DNA of 64,000 nucleotides from Cupriavidus malaysiensis (GTDB lineage: Bacteria; Pseudomonadota; Gammaproteobacteria; Burkholderiales; Burkholderiaceae). How positions within the stretch are numbered: position 1 is the first letter of the stretch; the number at the start of each line of letters is the position of its first letter. Shown here piece by piece: positions 8,449 through 16,662 of the stretch. The notes under the pieces are model-generated. The model saw nothing but the letters and a program-made list of their open reading frames with translations, made no database searches and was not told the origin of the DNA. The position numbers and the translations under genes are program-made. Where the stretch lies: NCBI RefSeq assembly GCF_001854325.1, contig NZ_CP017754.1, forward strand, positions 434,001 through 498,000, given 5' to 3'.

Positions 8449-8751
8449 ATGACCGCTCGTCAACGCCGCCTACGTGTTGCCACCGCTCCCGCAGATGCCT
8501 CCTTGCTGGCCGACCGTCTTGAGACGCTCGACGAGCCCGTACTGGAGCATGAGGAAGACGAACCCCACCGCGACATCATCCTCCAATCCTGCGACGAACT
8601 CCTGCGCGTCAGCGCCGGCCTGGATGCCTTGCTGACCTTGCTGGAACTGCAGGCAGGCGAGAGCTTTGACAGCAATGGCCTTCACGCCTTGCTCCTGCCG
8701 CTGAAGTTGCAGATGGATGAGGCGGTAGACCGCGTCCAGGCCCTGTACTGA
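8449..8751 (+). CDS. DUF1484-like small protein
   Basis: A 100-residue acidic, helical protein of unknown function. The block CDELLRVSAGLDALLTLLELQAGESF followed by GLHALLLPLKLQMDEAVDRVQ resembles the DUF1484 family, which I recall mainly from Ralstonia and relatives. The ATG at 8449 is preceded by AAAGGAG with ideal spacing; an in-frame TTG six bases upstream overlaps that site and is not favoured. There is no signal peptide or membrane segment. Association with an XRE regulator and toxin-antitoxin debris suggests an island gene. Confidence 0.65.
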   Translation: MTARQRRLRVATAPADASLLADRLETLDEPVLEHEEDEPHRDIILQSCDELLRVSAGLDALLTLLELQAGESFDSNGLHALLLPLKLQMDEAVDRVQALY

Positions 8752-8864
8752 ACCATCGAGGAGACAACCGCGCGGGCCCTGGCTTACCCCAAAGCCACCG
8801 CCCGTGCGCACCTGCCGCCCTCGTTGACTTCCCCATCCCGGCGTTCCGCCATCCCCACCGCCCA

Positions 8865-9123
8865 TCACTCCAGCTTGTTCAGGGCCGCGTCCAACGGTGT
8901 CGTCTCGCCCACTTCCAGCACCGTCAGCAGTTCGAGGCCGACAGCCTGTGCCTCAAGACCCATGTCTCATACAGGGCAGCCCTGGCCCGGCGCAGGCCGG
9001 GCAACACCGCAGGCAGAACAGGCTGGAGAGCGGCAATAGAGGGCTTCCACCTCTTCAGGATTGAGTTCGAAGTTGGCAGTGAGCTTGATGGTGTGTTTCG
9101 CGATCAGGATACGAAGCCATTGG
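8865..9123 (-). pseudogene. Broken toxin gene and unrecognised fragment downstream of an antitoxin
   Basis: Directly after the antitoxin stop, one minus frame reads WLRILIAKHTIKLTANFELN followed by PEEVEA, resembling the start of RelE/ParE-type toxins. Homology-like sequence stops near 9050 and no start codon is in frame. Two other frames then carry fragments (LRRARAALYETWVLRHRL; GLEAQAVGLELLTVLEVGE ending at 8865). The toxin therefore seems destroyed by deletion and frameshift. The assignment rests on remembered family resemblance. Confidence 0.4.
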
Positions 9124-9426
9124 TCACCCTGCGACTTTGGCGGCGCGGCGGCGCTTGATGGCCGCAAGGGCGCTATGCGCGTCTTTGACCTTGCCGGCAG
9201 CGACATCGGCAAGGCCACTGCTGGCGTCGTTGATCAGCGCCCGGTGGATGCGTTCGCGTTCCAATTGATGGTAGTAGTCCAACCGCTGGGCGTCGATGAT
9301 GGCCACGTAGCTTTCACCGTGCTTGGTGATGATCTTCTCGGCGCCGGCCTTCACCTGGTCAGCCAGTTCGGACAGATTCGCTCTGGCTTGCGACAGCGGA
9401 ATCAGGTCTCCGGCAGAAATCGCCAT
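9124..9426 (-). CDS. Phd/YefM-type antitoxin
   Basis: A 100-residue antitoxin-like protein. The N-terminal fold begins AISAGDLIPLSQARANLSELADQV, typical of Phd/YefM DNA-binding domains, followed by EKIITKHGESYVAIIDAQRLDYY. A long charged C-terminal helix (RERIHRALINDASS) would normally wrap the toxin. The ATG at 9426 is preceded by AAGGAG with 7-nt spacing; the longer frame upstream is not needed. The downstream RelE/ParE-like toxin frame is broken, so this antitoxin is probably an orphan that may only autorepress. Confidence 0.8.
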   Translation of the reverse strand: MAISAGDLIPLSQARANLSELADQVKAGAEKIITKHGESYVAIIDAQRLDYYHQLERERIHRALINDASSGLADVAAGKVKDAHSALAAIKRRRAAKVAG

Positions 9427-9616
9427 GGCTGGCTCCTTGATGATGTCTGAATAAGAACTTGCACAGCATGCGCGCGCTGGGATCCTCTTGAGGGATCGAA
9501 GCCGACCCGCGGTCACCTATGACGGGCCGGTCGCGATGCCCGCCGGGTCGTGTCGCGCTGGCTCTTGGCTTGATGCGGCCAAAGTGCCTTGACCACCGTC
9601 ACCTCTTTTCCGTCGG

Positions 9617-10030
9617 CTAAGGACCGGGACAACAAGGGTTCGGGCAGTCCGGCTCGAAGCCAATGCCTGCGATGTCGGCTCGCTCAGGCTTCGAGCCTTT
9701 GAATGCAAAGGTTCGGATTTCAAGGCGATCTGGCTTGACGCCAAGCTGACCGAGCAGAAGTCTGAGATGGCCTTCGCGTTGCTGTGTGAGGTGTACTGAT
9801 ACCCCGAGAGATGGCGCGATCTTCAGTTCACCCAGATAGGCCCCCTTGCCATGGAAGTTCTCCTCGATGGCGGCATGCCAATGCGCGAGCTTGCGGACGT
9901 TGGATGCCGTGAGCGTGGAGGCTCCGCGCTCGAACTGCACCTCGGTATCGAGTCCCAGGGGCTTGCAGGCGAGCGCGTTCAGCGAGACGGCCAGGCATGC
10001 CGTTGCCATCAGCGGCTTAGGTACGATCAT
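9617..10030 (-). CDS. Exported protein, OmpA-like core, function unknown
   Basis: This 137-residue protein starts MIVPKPLMATACLAVSLNALAC, a plausible Sec signal peptide ending near the cysteine; the cysteine is not in a good lipobox. The mature part contains TEVQFERGASTLTASNVRKLAHW and a later QREGHLRLLLGQLGVKPDRLEI, spacing that resembles OmpA/MotB peptidoglycan-binding domains. It ends with a Cys/Pro-rich tail (DCPNPCCPGP). The Shine-Dalgarno is weak (GGGG). It stands alone on the minus strand at the boundary between the accessory block and the high-GC core. Confidence 0.55.
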   Translation of the reverse strand: MIVPKPLMATACLAVSLNALACKPLGLDTEVQFERGASTLTASNVRKLAHWHAAIEENFHGKGAYLGELKIAPSLGVSVHLTQQREGHLRLLLGQLGVKPDRLEIRTFAFKGSKPERADIAGIGFEPDCPNPCCPGP

Positions 10031-10273
10031 CCCGGAACCCCACGATGTAGGTGGCCACGTTCTCTGCGCTCTCGATACGGAAACGATTCGAGTCCCAATA
10101 AAGCAGGAGCAGAAAAGACAGACAATCAGGCGCTTCCGAATCTGCGGCGACGTTTGCGGAACGTTGCAGACAGGGCTGTGCGCTGTTGGAGAGTGCCGCC
10201 CAAGCTGTATTGGGACTAGCCAGTAGACCGAGTCCTGGCCCAATGCCAAGCAAACAACCGCGCGGACCCTAGC

Positions 10274-10822
10274 CTACGTCGAGCCCCCACCCCCCTGCCG
10301 CCCACGCCGACTCCCCCCAGCCCGCCGATCCGCCAACGGCAACCCACCCCGCTCCGCCATCCCAGCCGCCCGCTGCTCCAGCTTCCCCAGGATCGCTTCC
10401 AGCTGCGCCACTTCCCCCGCTTCCAGCGCCCCCAGCAGTTCAAGATTGACCGCCTGCGTCACCGGAAAGACTTCCCGATACAGCGCCAGCCCTTCGGCCG
10501 TCAGCGCCAGCGAGACATGGCGCGCGTCGCCCGCGCGGGTAGTGCGGCTGACCAGTTTTTTCTGCACCAGCTCGGACACGGTGCGCGAGGCGCGCGGGCG
10601 GTCCAGGTGGGCCAGCGTGGCCAGGGCGGATAGCGTGGGGGCGGGGCCGCTGGCGTGGGCGCCTAGCAGGGCCAGCAGCCGCCATTCGCGGCGCGTGATG
10701 CCGAAGCGGCCTTCGCATTGGCGGATGACGATGCCGCCGGCGCCGGCCAGCACGGCGCTGAGGCGGTAGAGGAGCAGGTCTTCGATCGACTGGGGCTGGG
10801 TCAGGCGCGTGCGGTCCGGCAT
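10274..10822 (-). CDS. MarR-family transcriptional regulator
   Basis: A 182-residue winged-helix regulator. IEDLLLYRLSAVLAGAG forms the dimer helix, ITRREWRLLALLGAH and LSALATLAHLDRPRASRTVSELV form the winged helix-turn-helix, and DARHVSLALTAEGLALY forms the wing and next helix, all in standard MarR order. The C-terminal tail is Arg/Gly-rich. It is divergent from the Bug-protein gene at 11156. The shared 333-bp gap carries two GTTGT/ACAAC palindromes, so it probably represses itself and the transporter/sulfatase genes in response to an aromatic or similar ligand. Confidence 0.88.
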   Translation of the reverse strand: MPDRTRLTQPQSIEDLLLYRLSAVLAGAGGIVIRQCEGRFGITRREWRLLALLGAHASGPAPTLSALATLAHLDRPRASRTVSELVQKKLVSRTTRAGDARHVSLALTAEGLALYREVFPVTQAVNLELLGALEAGEVAQLEAILGKLEQRAAGMAERGGLPLADRRAGGSRRGRQGGGGST

Positions 10823-11155
10823 GGTGGGGTGGGGCGGGTGGCCATGGGTTACTGGCCACTGGTTTACACGGGGGATGGTTGTTTTGAACAACTGATTGTG
10901 CGCAACGTACATTGCCCTGACAACCCGGGTTGTCGGCAGGCCGGCGCGGTGGCGCCGGCGGCCTGGCCCAGGGTGCCCACCAGCCGGTGGAGGAGGGATG
11001 TCGTGGCGGCGCGCGGGTTCCGCTGGCCGTCCGTACGCGGTCGGTGGCCTCGTGTGTGGCGATGGGGGCTGTGCATCGCGGATGCGTGGGCCCTGCGCGG
11101 GGCGCGCATCGTCATCGCCATCGCTTTCCAACCGGCGCTTAGAGGAGTTGGAGAC
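10823..11155. other. Divergent regulatory region
   Basis: Apart from the two palindromes and the promoter-like pair listed separately, this 333-bp region has no supported gene. The sequence from about 10940 to 11140 is very GC-rich and probably forms the untranslated leader of the Bug-protein gene. Confidence 0.4.
10878..10934 (+). promoter_or_regulatory. Two palindromic operator candidates for MarR
   Basis: GTTGTT-N3-AACAAC at 10878-10892 and the perfect 16-bp palindrome GACAACCCGGGTTGTC at 10919-10934 share GTTGT/ACAAC half-sites. Their centres are about 41 bp apart, close to four helical turns. A plus-strand promoter-like pair TTGAAC (10884-10889) and TACATT (10908-10913) with 18-bp spacing lies between and over them, so bound MarR would block transcription. 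Confidence 0.55.
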
Positions 11156-12277
11156 ATGTCTGTTTGCCGTTCCCTGCCCCCTGGCCCGCAGGACGGGCCG
11201 CGTTCCTGCTGGCGGTCCCGATGGCCTGCCGCGTCGCTGCGCCGGCCGTTGTCGCTTGCGCCGTCCGCGGGCCGTCCGCGTCGCGCGGTGCTGCGCCGCT
11301 TGCTGGGCGCGCTGTCTTGGTTGCCGGCGCTGCCCTTGCTGTCGATGGGCCTGCCTGGTGCTGCTGGCGTGGCGCACGCGCAGGACCTGTATCCCAGCAA
11401 GCCGGTCCGCTTCGTCAACAACTTCCCGCCGGGCGGGCCGTCGGACATCCTGGCGCGTTCGGTGGCGCAGGTGCTGCAGGGCGAGCTGAAGCAGCCGTTC
11501 GTGGTGGAGAACAAGCCCGGCGCGGCTGGCAACCTGGGGGCGGGCGCGGTGGCGCGCAGTCCGGCGGATGGTTATACGGTGCTGTTCGGCATCGATACCA
11601 CTTTCACGGTGAATCCGCACCTCTACGCCAGCATGCCGTTCCAGCCTGGGGAGATGAAGCCGTTGATGATCCTGGCTACCTCGGGCCTGCTGGTGGGGGT
11701 GAATCCGGCCACGGGCATCGGCAGCATGGCCGACCTGCTGGCGCGCGCCAAGGCGAAGACGTTGAACTTCAGTTCGGCGGGCAGCGGCAGCCCGGGGCAT
11801 ATCGCGGTGGAGTCGTTCCGCCGCGCCACGGGGGCCACTTTGAACAACGTGCCGTACAAGGGCAGTTCGCCGGCGGCCACGGCGGTGGTGGCGGGCGAGG
11901 TGGATGGCGGCATGCTGGCCACGCCGGCGCTGCTGCCTTTCGTGAAGGCGGGGCGGGTGAAGGCGCTGGCGGTGACGGGCGCGCAGCGCTCGACCTTGCT
12001 GCCGGAGGTGCCGACGGTGACGGAGCTGGGCTTCAAGGCGCTGGAGCATGAGGTGCTGTACGTGGCGATGGTGCCGGCGGCCACGCCGGAGCCGGTGCAG
12101 CGCGTGCTGGAGCGCGCCATGGCGGATGCGCTGGCGCGGCCGGAGGTGCGCGCGCGGCTGGCGGCGCTGGATATGCGTCCGGATGGCGCGGTCGGCGCGG
12201 CGGCGGCGCAGCGCATGGCGGCGCTGTCGGAGCGCTACCGGCAGTTGATTGCCGCCGCCGGTATTCGTGCGGATTGA
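11156..12277 (+). CDS. Bug-family (tripartite tricarboxylate transporter) binding protein
   Basis: Periplasmic solute-binding protein of the TctC/Bug family, which captures carboxylates for TctAB permeases. The 373 residues begin at ATG 11156 after GAGGAG. A long, Arg-rich N-terminus precedes a hydrophobic stretch (LLGALSWLPALPLLSMGLPG) and an AHAQ cleavage site near residue 78. Family landmarks follow: YPSKPVRFVNNFPPGGPSDILAR, VVENKPGAAGNLG, LNNVPYKGSSPA and EVPTVTELGF. No TctA or TctB permease is nearby, as is usual for the expanded Bug set in beta-proteobacteria. It precedes a sulfatase by 129 bp on the same strand, so the ligand may be a sulfated or aromatic acid. Confidence 0.88.
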   Translation: MSVCRSLPPGPQDGPRSCWRSRWPAASLRRPLSLAPSAGRPRRAVLRRLLGALSWLPALPLLSMGLPGAAGVAHAQDLYPSKPVRFVNNFPPGGPSDILARSVAQVLQGELKQPFVVENKPGAAGNLGAGAVARSPADGYTVLFGIDTTFTVNPHLYASMPFQPGEMKPLMILATSGLLVGVNPATGIGSMADLLARAKAKTLNFSSAGSGSPGHIAVESFRRATGATLNNVPYKGSSPAATAVVAGEVDGGMLATPALLPFVKAGRVKALAVTGAQRSTLLPEVPTVTELGFKALEHEVLYVAMVPAATPEPVQRVLERAMADALARPEVRARLAALDMRPDGAVGAAAAQRMAALSERYRQLIAAAGIRAD

Positions 12278-12406
12278 GGGGCGCGGATTGAGCGGCGCGG
12301 ATTGAGTATCGAGGACTGAGCGTCGCCCGGCCGCGGCCGCCACGCGCATGACTTTCTGAACGCCGGCGCGCGTGTCCGTCGCGCCGCGCCGGTTATCGAG
12401 TGAACG

Positions 12407-13705
12407 ATGAAACCCAACCTGATCTACATCGTGGCCGACGATCTCGGCTATGCCGACCTCGGCTGCTACGGCGGCCGCGTGCCCGTCTCGCCAGTCCTCG
12501 ACAGCCTGGCCGCCAACGGCTTGCTGCTGACGCAGGGCTATGCCAATTCGCCGGTGTGCTCGCCCACCCGCTTCGCGCTGATGACGGCGCGCTACCAGTA
12601 CCGCCTGCGCGGCGCGGCGGAGGAGCCCATCAGCAGCAAGCGTATCGGCAGGCCGCAGGGTTTGCCGCCCTCGCATCCGACGCTGCCGTCGCTGCTGCGC
12701 GATGCGGGCTACCGCACCGCGCTGATCGGCAAGTGGCACCTGGGCTTCGCGCCGGACTTCGGCCCGCTCTTGTCCGGCTACGACGAGTTCTTCGGGCCGA
12801 TGGCCGGCGGCGTGGACTACTTCACCCATTGCGATTCCACCGGCCGCCATGACCTGTGGCACAACGAGGAACCGCACCAGGAGCCCGGCTACCTGACCGA
12901 CCTGCTGTCGCGCCGCGCGGTGGACTTCGTGGAGCGCATGGCGGCGCAGGACGCGCCCTTCTTCCTCAGCCTGCACTACACCGCGCCGCACTGGCCGTGG
13001 GAGACGCGCGACGACGCCGCGCTGGCGCCGCAGGTGAAGGACAACCTGTTCCACCTGGACGGCGGCAATATCCACACCTACCGCCGCATGATCCACCACA
13101 TGGACGAAGGCATCGGCTGGCTGGTGGAGGCGCTGCGCCGGCTCGGCCGGCTCGACAACACGCTGATCGTCTTCACCAGCGACAACGGCGGCGAGCGCTT
13201 CTCCGACAACTGGCCGCTGGTGGGCGGCAAGATGGACCTGACCGAAGGCGGCATCCGCGTGCCCTGGATCGCCCACTGGCCGGCGGTGATCGCGCCGGGC
13301 GGCAGCAGCGCCCAGCCCTGCATGACCATGGACTGGTCCGCGACGATGCTGGACGCCGCCGGCGTGGCGCCGCATCCCGACTACCCGCTCGACGGCATCT
13401 CGCTGCTGCCGCTGCTGCGCGACGCCGGCCACCGCTTCCCGCGCCCGCTCTACTGGCGCATGAAGCACCGCGACCAGCGCGCCCTGCGCGACGGCGACTG
13501 GAAGTACCTGCAGGTGGACGGCCACGACTACCTGTTCGACCTCAGCCAGGACGAGCGCGAACGCGCTAACCGCGCCGCGCGCGAGCCCGGGCGGCTGGCG
13601 GCGATGCGTGAGGCGTGGCTGGCGTGGAACGCGCAGATGCCGGCGATTCCGGAGGAGGCGCTGGTGAGCCTGGGGTATTCGGCGAAGGATATGCCGCAGC
13701 GCTGA
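12407..13705 (+). CDS. Type I sulfatase (arylsulfatase family)
   Basis: Hydrolyses sulfate esters using a formylglycine made from a motif cysteine. The 432 residues begin with metal-binding NLIYIVADDLGYADLG, carry the sulfatase signature CSPTR at 51-55 (Cys51 to be converted to formylglycine), then GYRTALIGKWHLG near 105, LHYTAPHWPW and FTSDNGGE with its Asp-Asn metal ligands. The C-terminal subdomain ends with DGDWKYLQVDG and the YLFDLSQD motif. No signal peptide is seen, so the enzyme should be cytoplasmic. It follows the Bug protein gene and may share its regulation by MarR. The substrate is unknown. Confidence 0.92.
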   Translation: MKPNLIYIVADDLGYADLGCYGGRVPVSPVLDSLAANGLLLTQGYANSPVCSPTRFALMTARYQYRLRGAAEEPISSKRIGRPQGLPPSHPTLPSLLRDAGYRTALIGKWHLGFAPDFGPLLSGYDEFFGPMAGGVDYFTHCDSTGRHDLWHNEEPHQEPGYLTDLLSRRAVDFVERMAAQDAPFFLSLHYTAPHWPWETRDDAALAPQVKDNLFHLDGGNIHTYRRMIHHMDEGIGWLVEALRRLGRLDNTLIVFTSDNGGERFSDNWPLVGGKMDLTEGGIRVPWIAHWPAVIAPGGSSAQPCMTMDWSATMLDAAGVAPHPDYPLDGISLLPLLRDAGHRFPRPLYWRMKHRDQRALRDGDWKYLQVDGHDYLFDLSQDERERANRAAREPGRLAAMREAWLAWNAQMPAIPEEALVSLGYSAKDMPQR

Positions 13706-13743
13706 GGGGAAGCGGCTGCAGGAACCTGCCGCGCGGATGCCGT

Positions 13744-14640
13744 ATGCTCTGCTTCATCACCGTCACGCAGGCAATGCAGAGCAAGATGCCGTTTGCAGGA
13801 AATCCGCAGCACGTAGGGACCGCCCGGGGGCGGTGTATCGAGCGTCTCGAACGCATCGGCCGCATCGGCCTGGTCCTGCTGGGCGCGTTGTTGCTGGGCG
13901 ACGCCGTCGGCCTGATGTCGCTGGGCCTGTTCAACTTCGGCGTGATCCTGCCCACCGCGATCGGCGCGGCCTTCCTGTTGCTGGGCTGGCGCTGGCCCGC
14001 CGTGGCGCGCTGGCGCGCGGCGCGGCGGTGGCGGCAGCGCTTGTGGCGGGCGGGGTGGACGGCCTTCGGGCTGTGGCTGGTGTCGGTGGCGGTGTTCTTC
14101 CACACGCTGCACGGCGAGATCGTCGCGGCGGCGCCGGAGGCTGCGGCGGCGCGCGCGACGGCGGCGAAGTCCATCGTGATCCTGGGCGCCGGCACGCCCA
14201 ACTGCGCGGCCTCGCCCACGCTGGCGGCGCGCCTGGACGCGGGCCTGATGCTGGCGCGCCAGCTGCCGGCCGCCTGGGTGGTGGTGAGCGGCGGCGAGGA
14301 TTTCCTGCGCGGCTGCCGCGAGGCGGACGTGATGGCCGACTACCTGCTCGCGCGCGGCCTGGCGCCCATCCGCCTGATCCGCGAGGGCCGCGCCACCAGC
14401 ACCGACGAGAACCTGCGCTTCAGCCGCGAGCTGCTGGCGCAACAGGGCGTGCCGGCCACCGAGCCGGTCATCGTGGTGACCAGCGATTTCCACCTGATGC
14501 GTGCCGAGCGCATCGCGCGCAAGGCGGGCTTCACGCAGGTGGCGGGCGCGGCCGCGCCGACGCCGCTGTACCTGCGCTATAACGCCTGGCTGCGGGAGTA
14601 TTTCGCGCTGATCAGCGGGCGGGTGCTGGGGGAGTATTGA
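13744..14640 (+). CDS. YdcF-like DUF218 membrane protein
   Basis: A 298-residue protein. Three hydrophobic segments near the N-terminus (RIGLVLLGALLLGDAVG, LGLFNFGVILPTAIGAAFLLL, AFGLWLVSVAVFFH) anchor a C-terminal DUF218 domain. That domain shows SIVILGAG, WVVVSGGED, ADVMADYLLARG, REGRATSTDENL and VIVVTSDFHLMRAERIA, the conserved order of YdcF/SanA/ElyC proteins linked to envelope integrity and exopolysaccharide. Starts at 13744, 13774 and 13789 are all possible and none has a strong ribosome site. It lies 38 bp after the sulfatase but probably acts independently. Confidence 0.8.
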   Translation: MLCFITVTQAMQSKMPFAGNPQHVGTARGRCIERLERIGRIGLVLLGALLLGDAVGLMSLGLFNFGVILPTAIGAAFLLLGWRWPAVARWRAARRWRQRLWRAGWTAFGLWLVSVAVFFHTLHGEIVAAAPEAAAARATAAKSIVILGAGTPNCAASPTLAARLDAGLMLARQLPAAWVVVSGGEDFLRGCREADVMADYLLARGLAPIRLIREGRATSTDENLRFSRELLAQQGVPATEPVIVVTSDFHLMRAERIARKAGFTQVAGAAAPTPLYLRYNAWLREYFALISGRVLGEY

Positions 14641-14720
14641 AGCAGCCGCCGGGCGCCTCCGGCGTACCCCATCAGGATGCGGATCGATGGCGCTCAGCGC
14701 CCCATCCTGCAGCCCCAGCC

Positions 14721-14945
14721 ATGGCCAAACCGTCACTCCGGCGGTCAGCCTTGCGCCCGGCCTCAACGGACCTGCCCTGTCGCGGGCGCAGAAGACCTTC
14801 CAATCCCTGATCCGCCAGATCGACAAGCGGCGCCAGCGCCTGCGCGGCTGGGAGGCGACGCTGCCGGTGTTCCAGCAGCGCTATGTCAATGAGCGAGCTG
14901 TTCGAGGCGCGTTTCGTGCGCAAGGACGGGACGGACGGGGAGTAA
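14721..14945 (+). pseudogene. Frameshifted, truncated DnaJ-like/hypothetical gene
   Basis: From ATG 14721 the frame reads MAKPSLRRSALRPASTDLP. After one missing base near 14780 the continuing sense frame reads SRAQKTFQSLIRQIDKRR and GWEATLPVFQQRYVNE. This is the start of a protein family common in Cupriavidus/Burkholderia and usually several hundred residues long. Soon after YVNE a different frame gives MSELFEARFVRKDGTDGE and a stop at 14943, probably the far C-terminus of the same gene joined by deletion. The gene is therefore dead. The family name is from memory and uncertain. Confidence 0.5.
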
Positions 14946-15019
14946 GGCCACACCTGTGGCCGACGGGCGCACCGCGATTCCGCTGGGCATTGCGGAACGC
15001 GGTGCGTGGCCACTTGCGC

Positions 15020-16393
15020 TTAGCGTTCGGCGTACAACAAGCGCACCAGCATCGTCGCCAGATTGGTCTGGGTGGTGGCGTTGTGCACGGCGGTGCTGGT
15101 CGGCTGCAGGCCGTCGGTGTCGATGACGCTCTTGTCGGCTTCGATGTTCCACAAGTGGCCGTTTGCCGGGTAGCGCTTGCGTCCGGTGAATGGCGACTCG
15201 CTGCCCACCAGGTCCTTGCACACGCCGGGACGCTCCATGGCGTCGACGGCCTTCTGGTTGTACGGGTACTCACGCACTAGTCCGCACATGTCGAGCGTAT
15301 CGGCACCGGTCTCCACCGCGTAGCGCAACACGAAGAAGTGGAAGGGAGCTGGGGACCAGTAGTCGACGTTGAGCAACCCGGACAAGGTCGCCGGATCTCC
15401 GCAGCCGACGGCGTTGCAGTTCGCGAATCCGAGCTGATGCGTCTTGTATGGGCCGAAGTGGCCGATCGTCCTTCCGCTCGAGTCGTCCTCCGGGTGGTCG
15501 GGTTGCAGGTTGCCGACGTAGCGGGCGATCGGGTAGGTCCACTTGGTCGCCCAGTCGTCCAGGCTTGTGATGTTCACCCAGGTCGGCTTTCCAGCCGAGG
15601 GGGAGAGACGGGCCGGATCCTGGTAGAGGTCGTAGTAGGCATCGGCGCCGATGGCCGCGTTCAAGGTGACGATCAATGCCTTGTCTCCCAGCGGCTGATA
15701 GTTCTCGCGGAATTTGGGTAGCAGGGCGCGCGACACCAGCCGGCCGCCGAACGAATGCCCGGTCACCAGCATGCGGCTCGAAGCCGGCCCCGCCTGCACA
15801 GCGGCGGCGATGGTGGCGAGGTCCGCGGCAACGGTGCCTTGCGCGATCCGATCTGCGGCGCGGCCACGATCTGCCACCGTGAACACGCTGGGAATCGACG
15901 CCTCGATCAGTTCGCCGCGCCAGCCGACATAGATGCCGAGTACGCGGATGTCAGTGCGCCCCGCCCGGGCGAGTGCATCGGCATAGCGCGCAAGCATGTG
16001 ATCGAAATATTTGACGTTGCCGTCTTCGGTGCTGGCGTTGTGGTGCCAGCCATGCACGTAGACAGCGACCAGCGTGGCCTGGCCGGCGGCGTTCGCGCTC
16101 TCGATGCGCTGCCGGATGGCCTGCAGTTGCCCGGGAGCGAACAACTGGCCCGGGGCTTTGCAGGCGGCGCTTTCCAGCTCGCAATATTCGAGGAAGGCCA
16201 CGCTGAACTTCCGCTCGATGCGCTGGCCTTCTTCACCACGGCTGCTGTCCGGCGGGCAGGTGGCCTCTCGCCCCGAACCGTTCAACGAGCACGACTTGTC
16301 GCGGAAGCCGGCAGTCTGGTATTGCTGGTCCGGCACCGTGCTGCATCCCGTAAGCAGCGCGGCAGCGAACAATATGGCGAGAATGGCGCGCAT
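15020..16393 (-). CDS. Lipoprotein alpha/beta hydrolase
   Basis: A 457-residue secreted lipoprotein. MRAILAILFAAALLTGC gives a signal peptide with lipobox LTGC, so the protein should be lipidated at Cys17. The mature part holds TLVAVYVHGWHHNAS (oxyanion region), VLGIYVGWRGE and the nucleophile elbow GHSFGG with Ser214, followed by VTLNAAIGADAYYD. This resembles the DUF900/esterase-like lipoproteins. ATG 16393 is preceded by GGGAGA; the longer frame upstream is rejected. Six or more cysteines suggest disulfides. It stands alone between the pseudogene and the IclR gene. The substrate is unknown. Confidence 0.8.
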   Translation of the reverse strand: MRAILAILFAAALLTGCSTVPDQQYQTAGFRDKSCSLNGSGREATCPPDSSRGEEGQRIERKFSVAFLEYCELESAACKAPGQLFAPGQLQAIRQRIESANAAGQATLVAVYVHGWHHNASTEDGNVKYFDHMLARYADALARAGRTDIRVLGIYVGWRGELIEASIPSVFTVADRGRAADRIAQGTVAADLATIAAAVQAGPASSRMLVTGHSFGGRLVSRALLPKFRENYQPLGDKALIVTLNAAIGADAYYDLYQDPARLSPSAGKPTWVNITSLDDWATKWTYPIARYVGNLQPDHPEDDSSGRTIGHFGPYKTHQLGFANCNAVGCGDPATLSGLLNVDYWSPAPFHFFVLRYAVETGADTLDMCGLVREYPYNQKAVDAMERPGVCKDLVGSESPFTGRKRYPANGHLWNIEADKSVIDTDGLQPTSTAVHNATTQTNLATMLVRLLYAER

Positions 16394-16662
16394 GATCTCT
16401 CCCTGTTTCTTATGATCGTTGTCGGATCGGCGCATTCTGTGCCCGCCAATGGGGCAGGCGAATAGCTCGAATGAGGGGCAGTCGTGCTGTCCGGTTTCGA
16501 GCATGCTGTCGGGCTTGACTCGCCTGGTTTCGTCGCGGGTGGCGAGGGGCAGGAAATGGCCGTGTTCACTGCTGGCCATGATCTGTGCCGGTTCTCAACG
16601 GCGAACGCGCGTCGCCTCGACAAGGGGGGCGCAAGCTTCAGGACGCCCGCCCGCCGCCCCCC

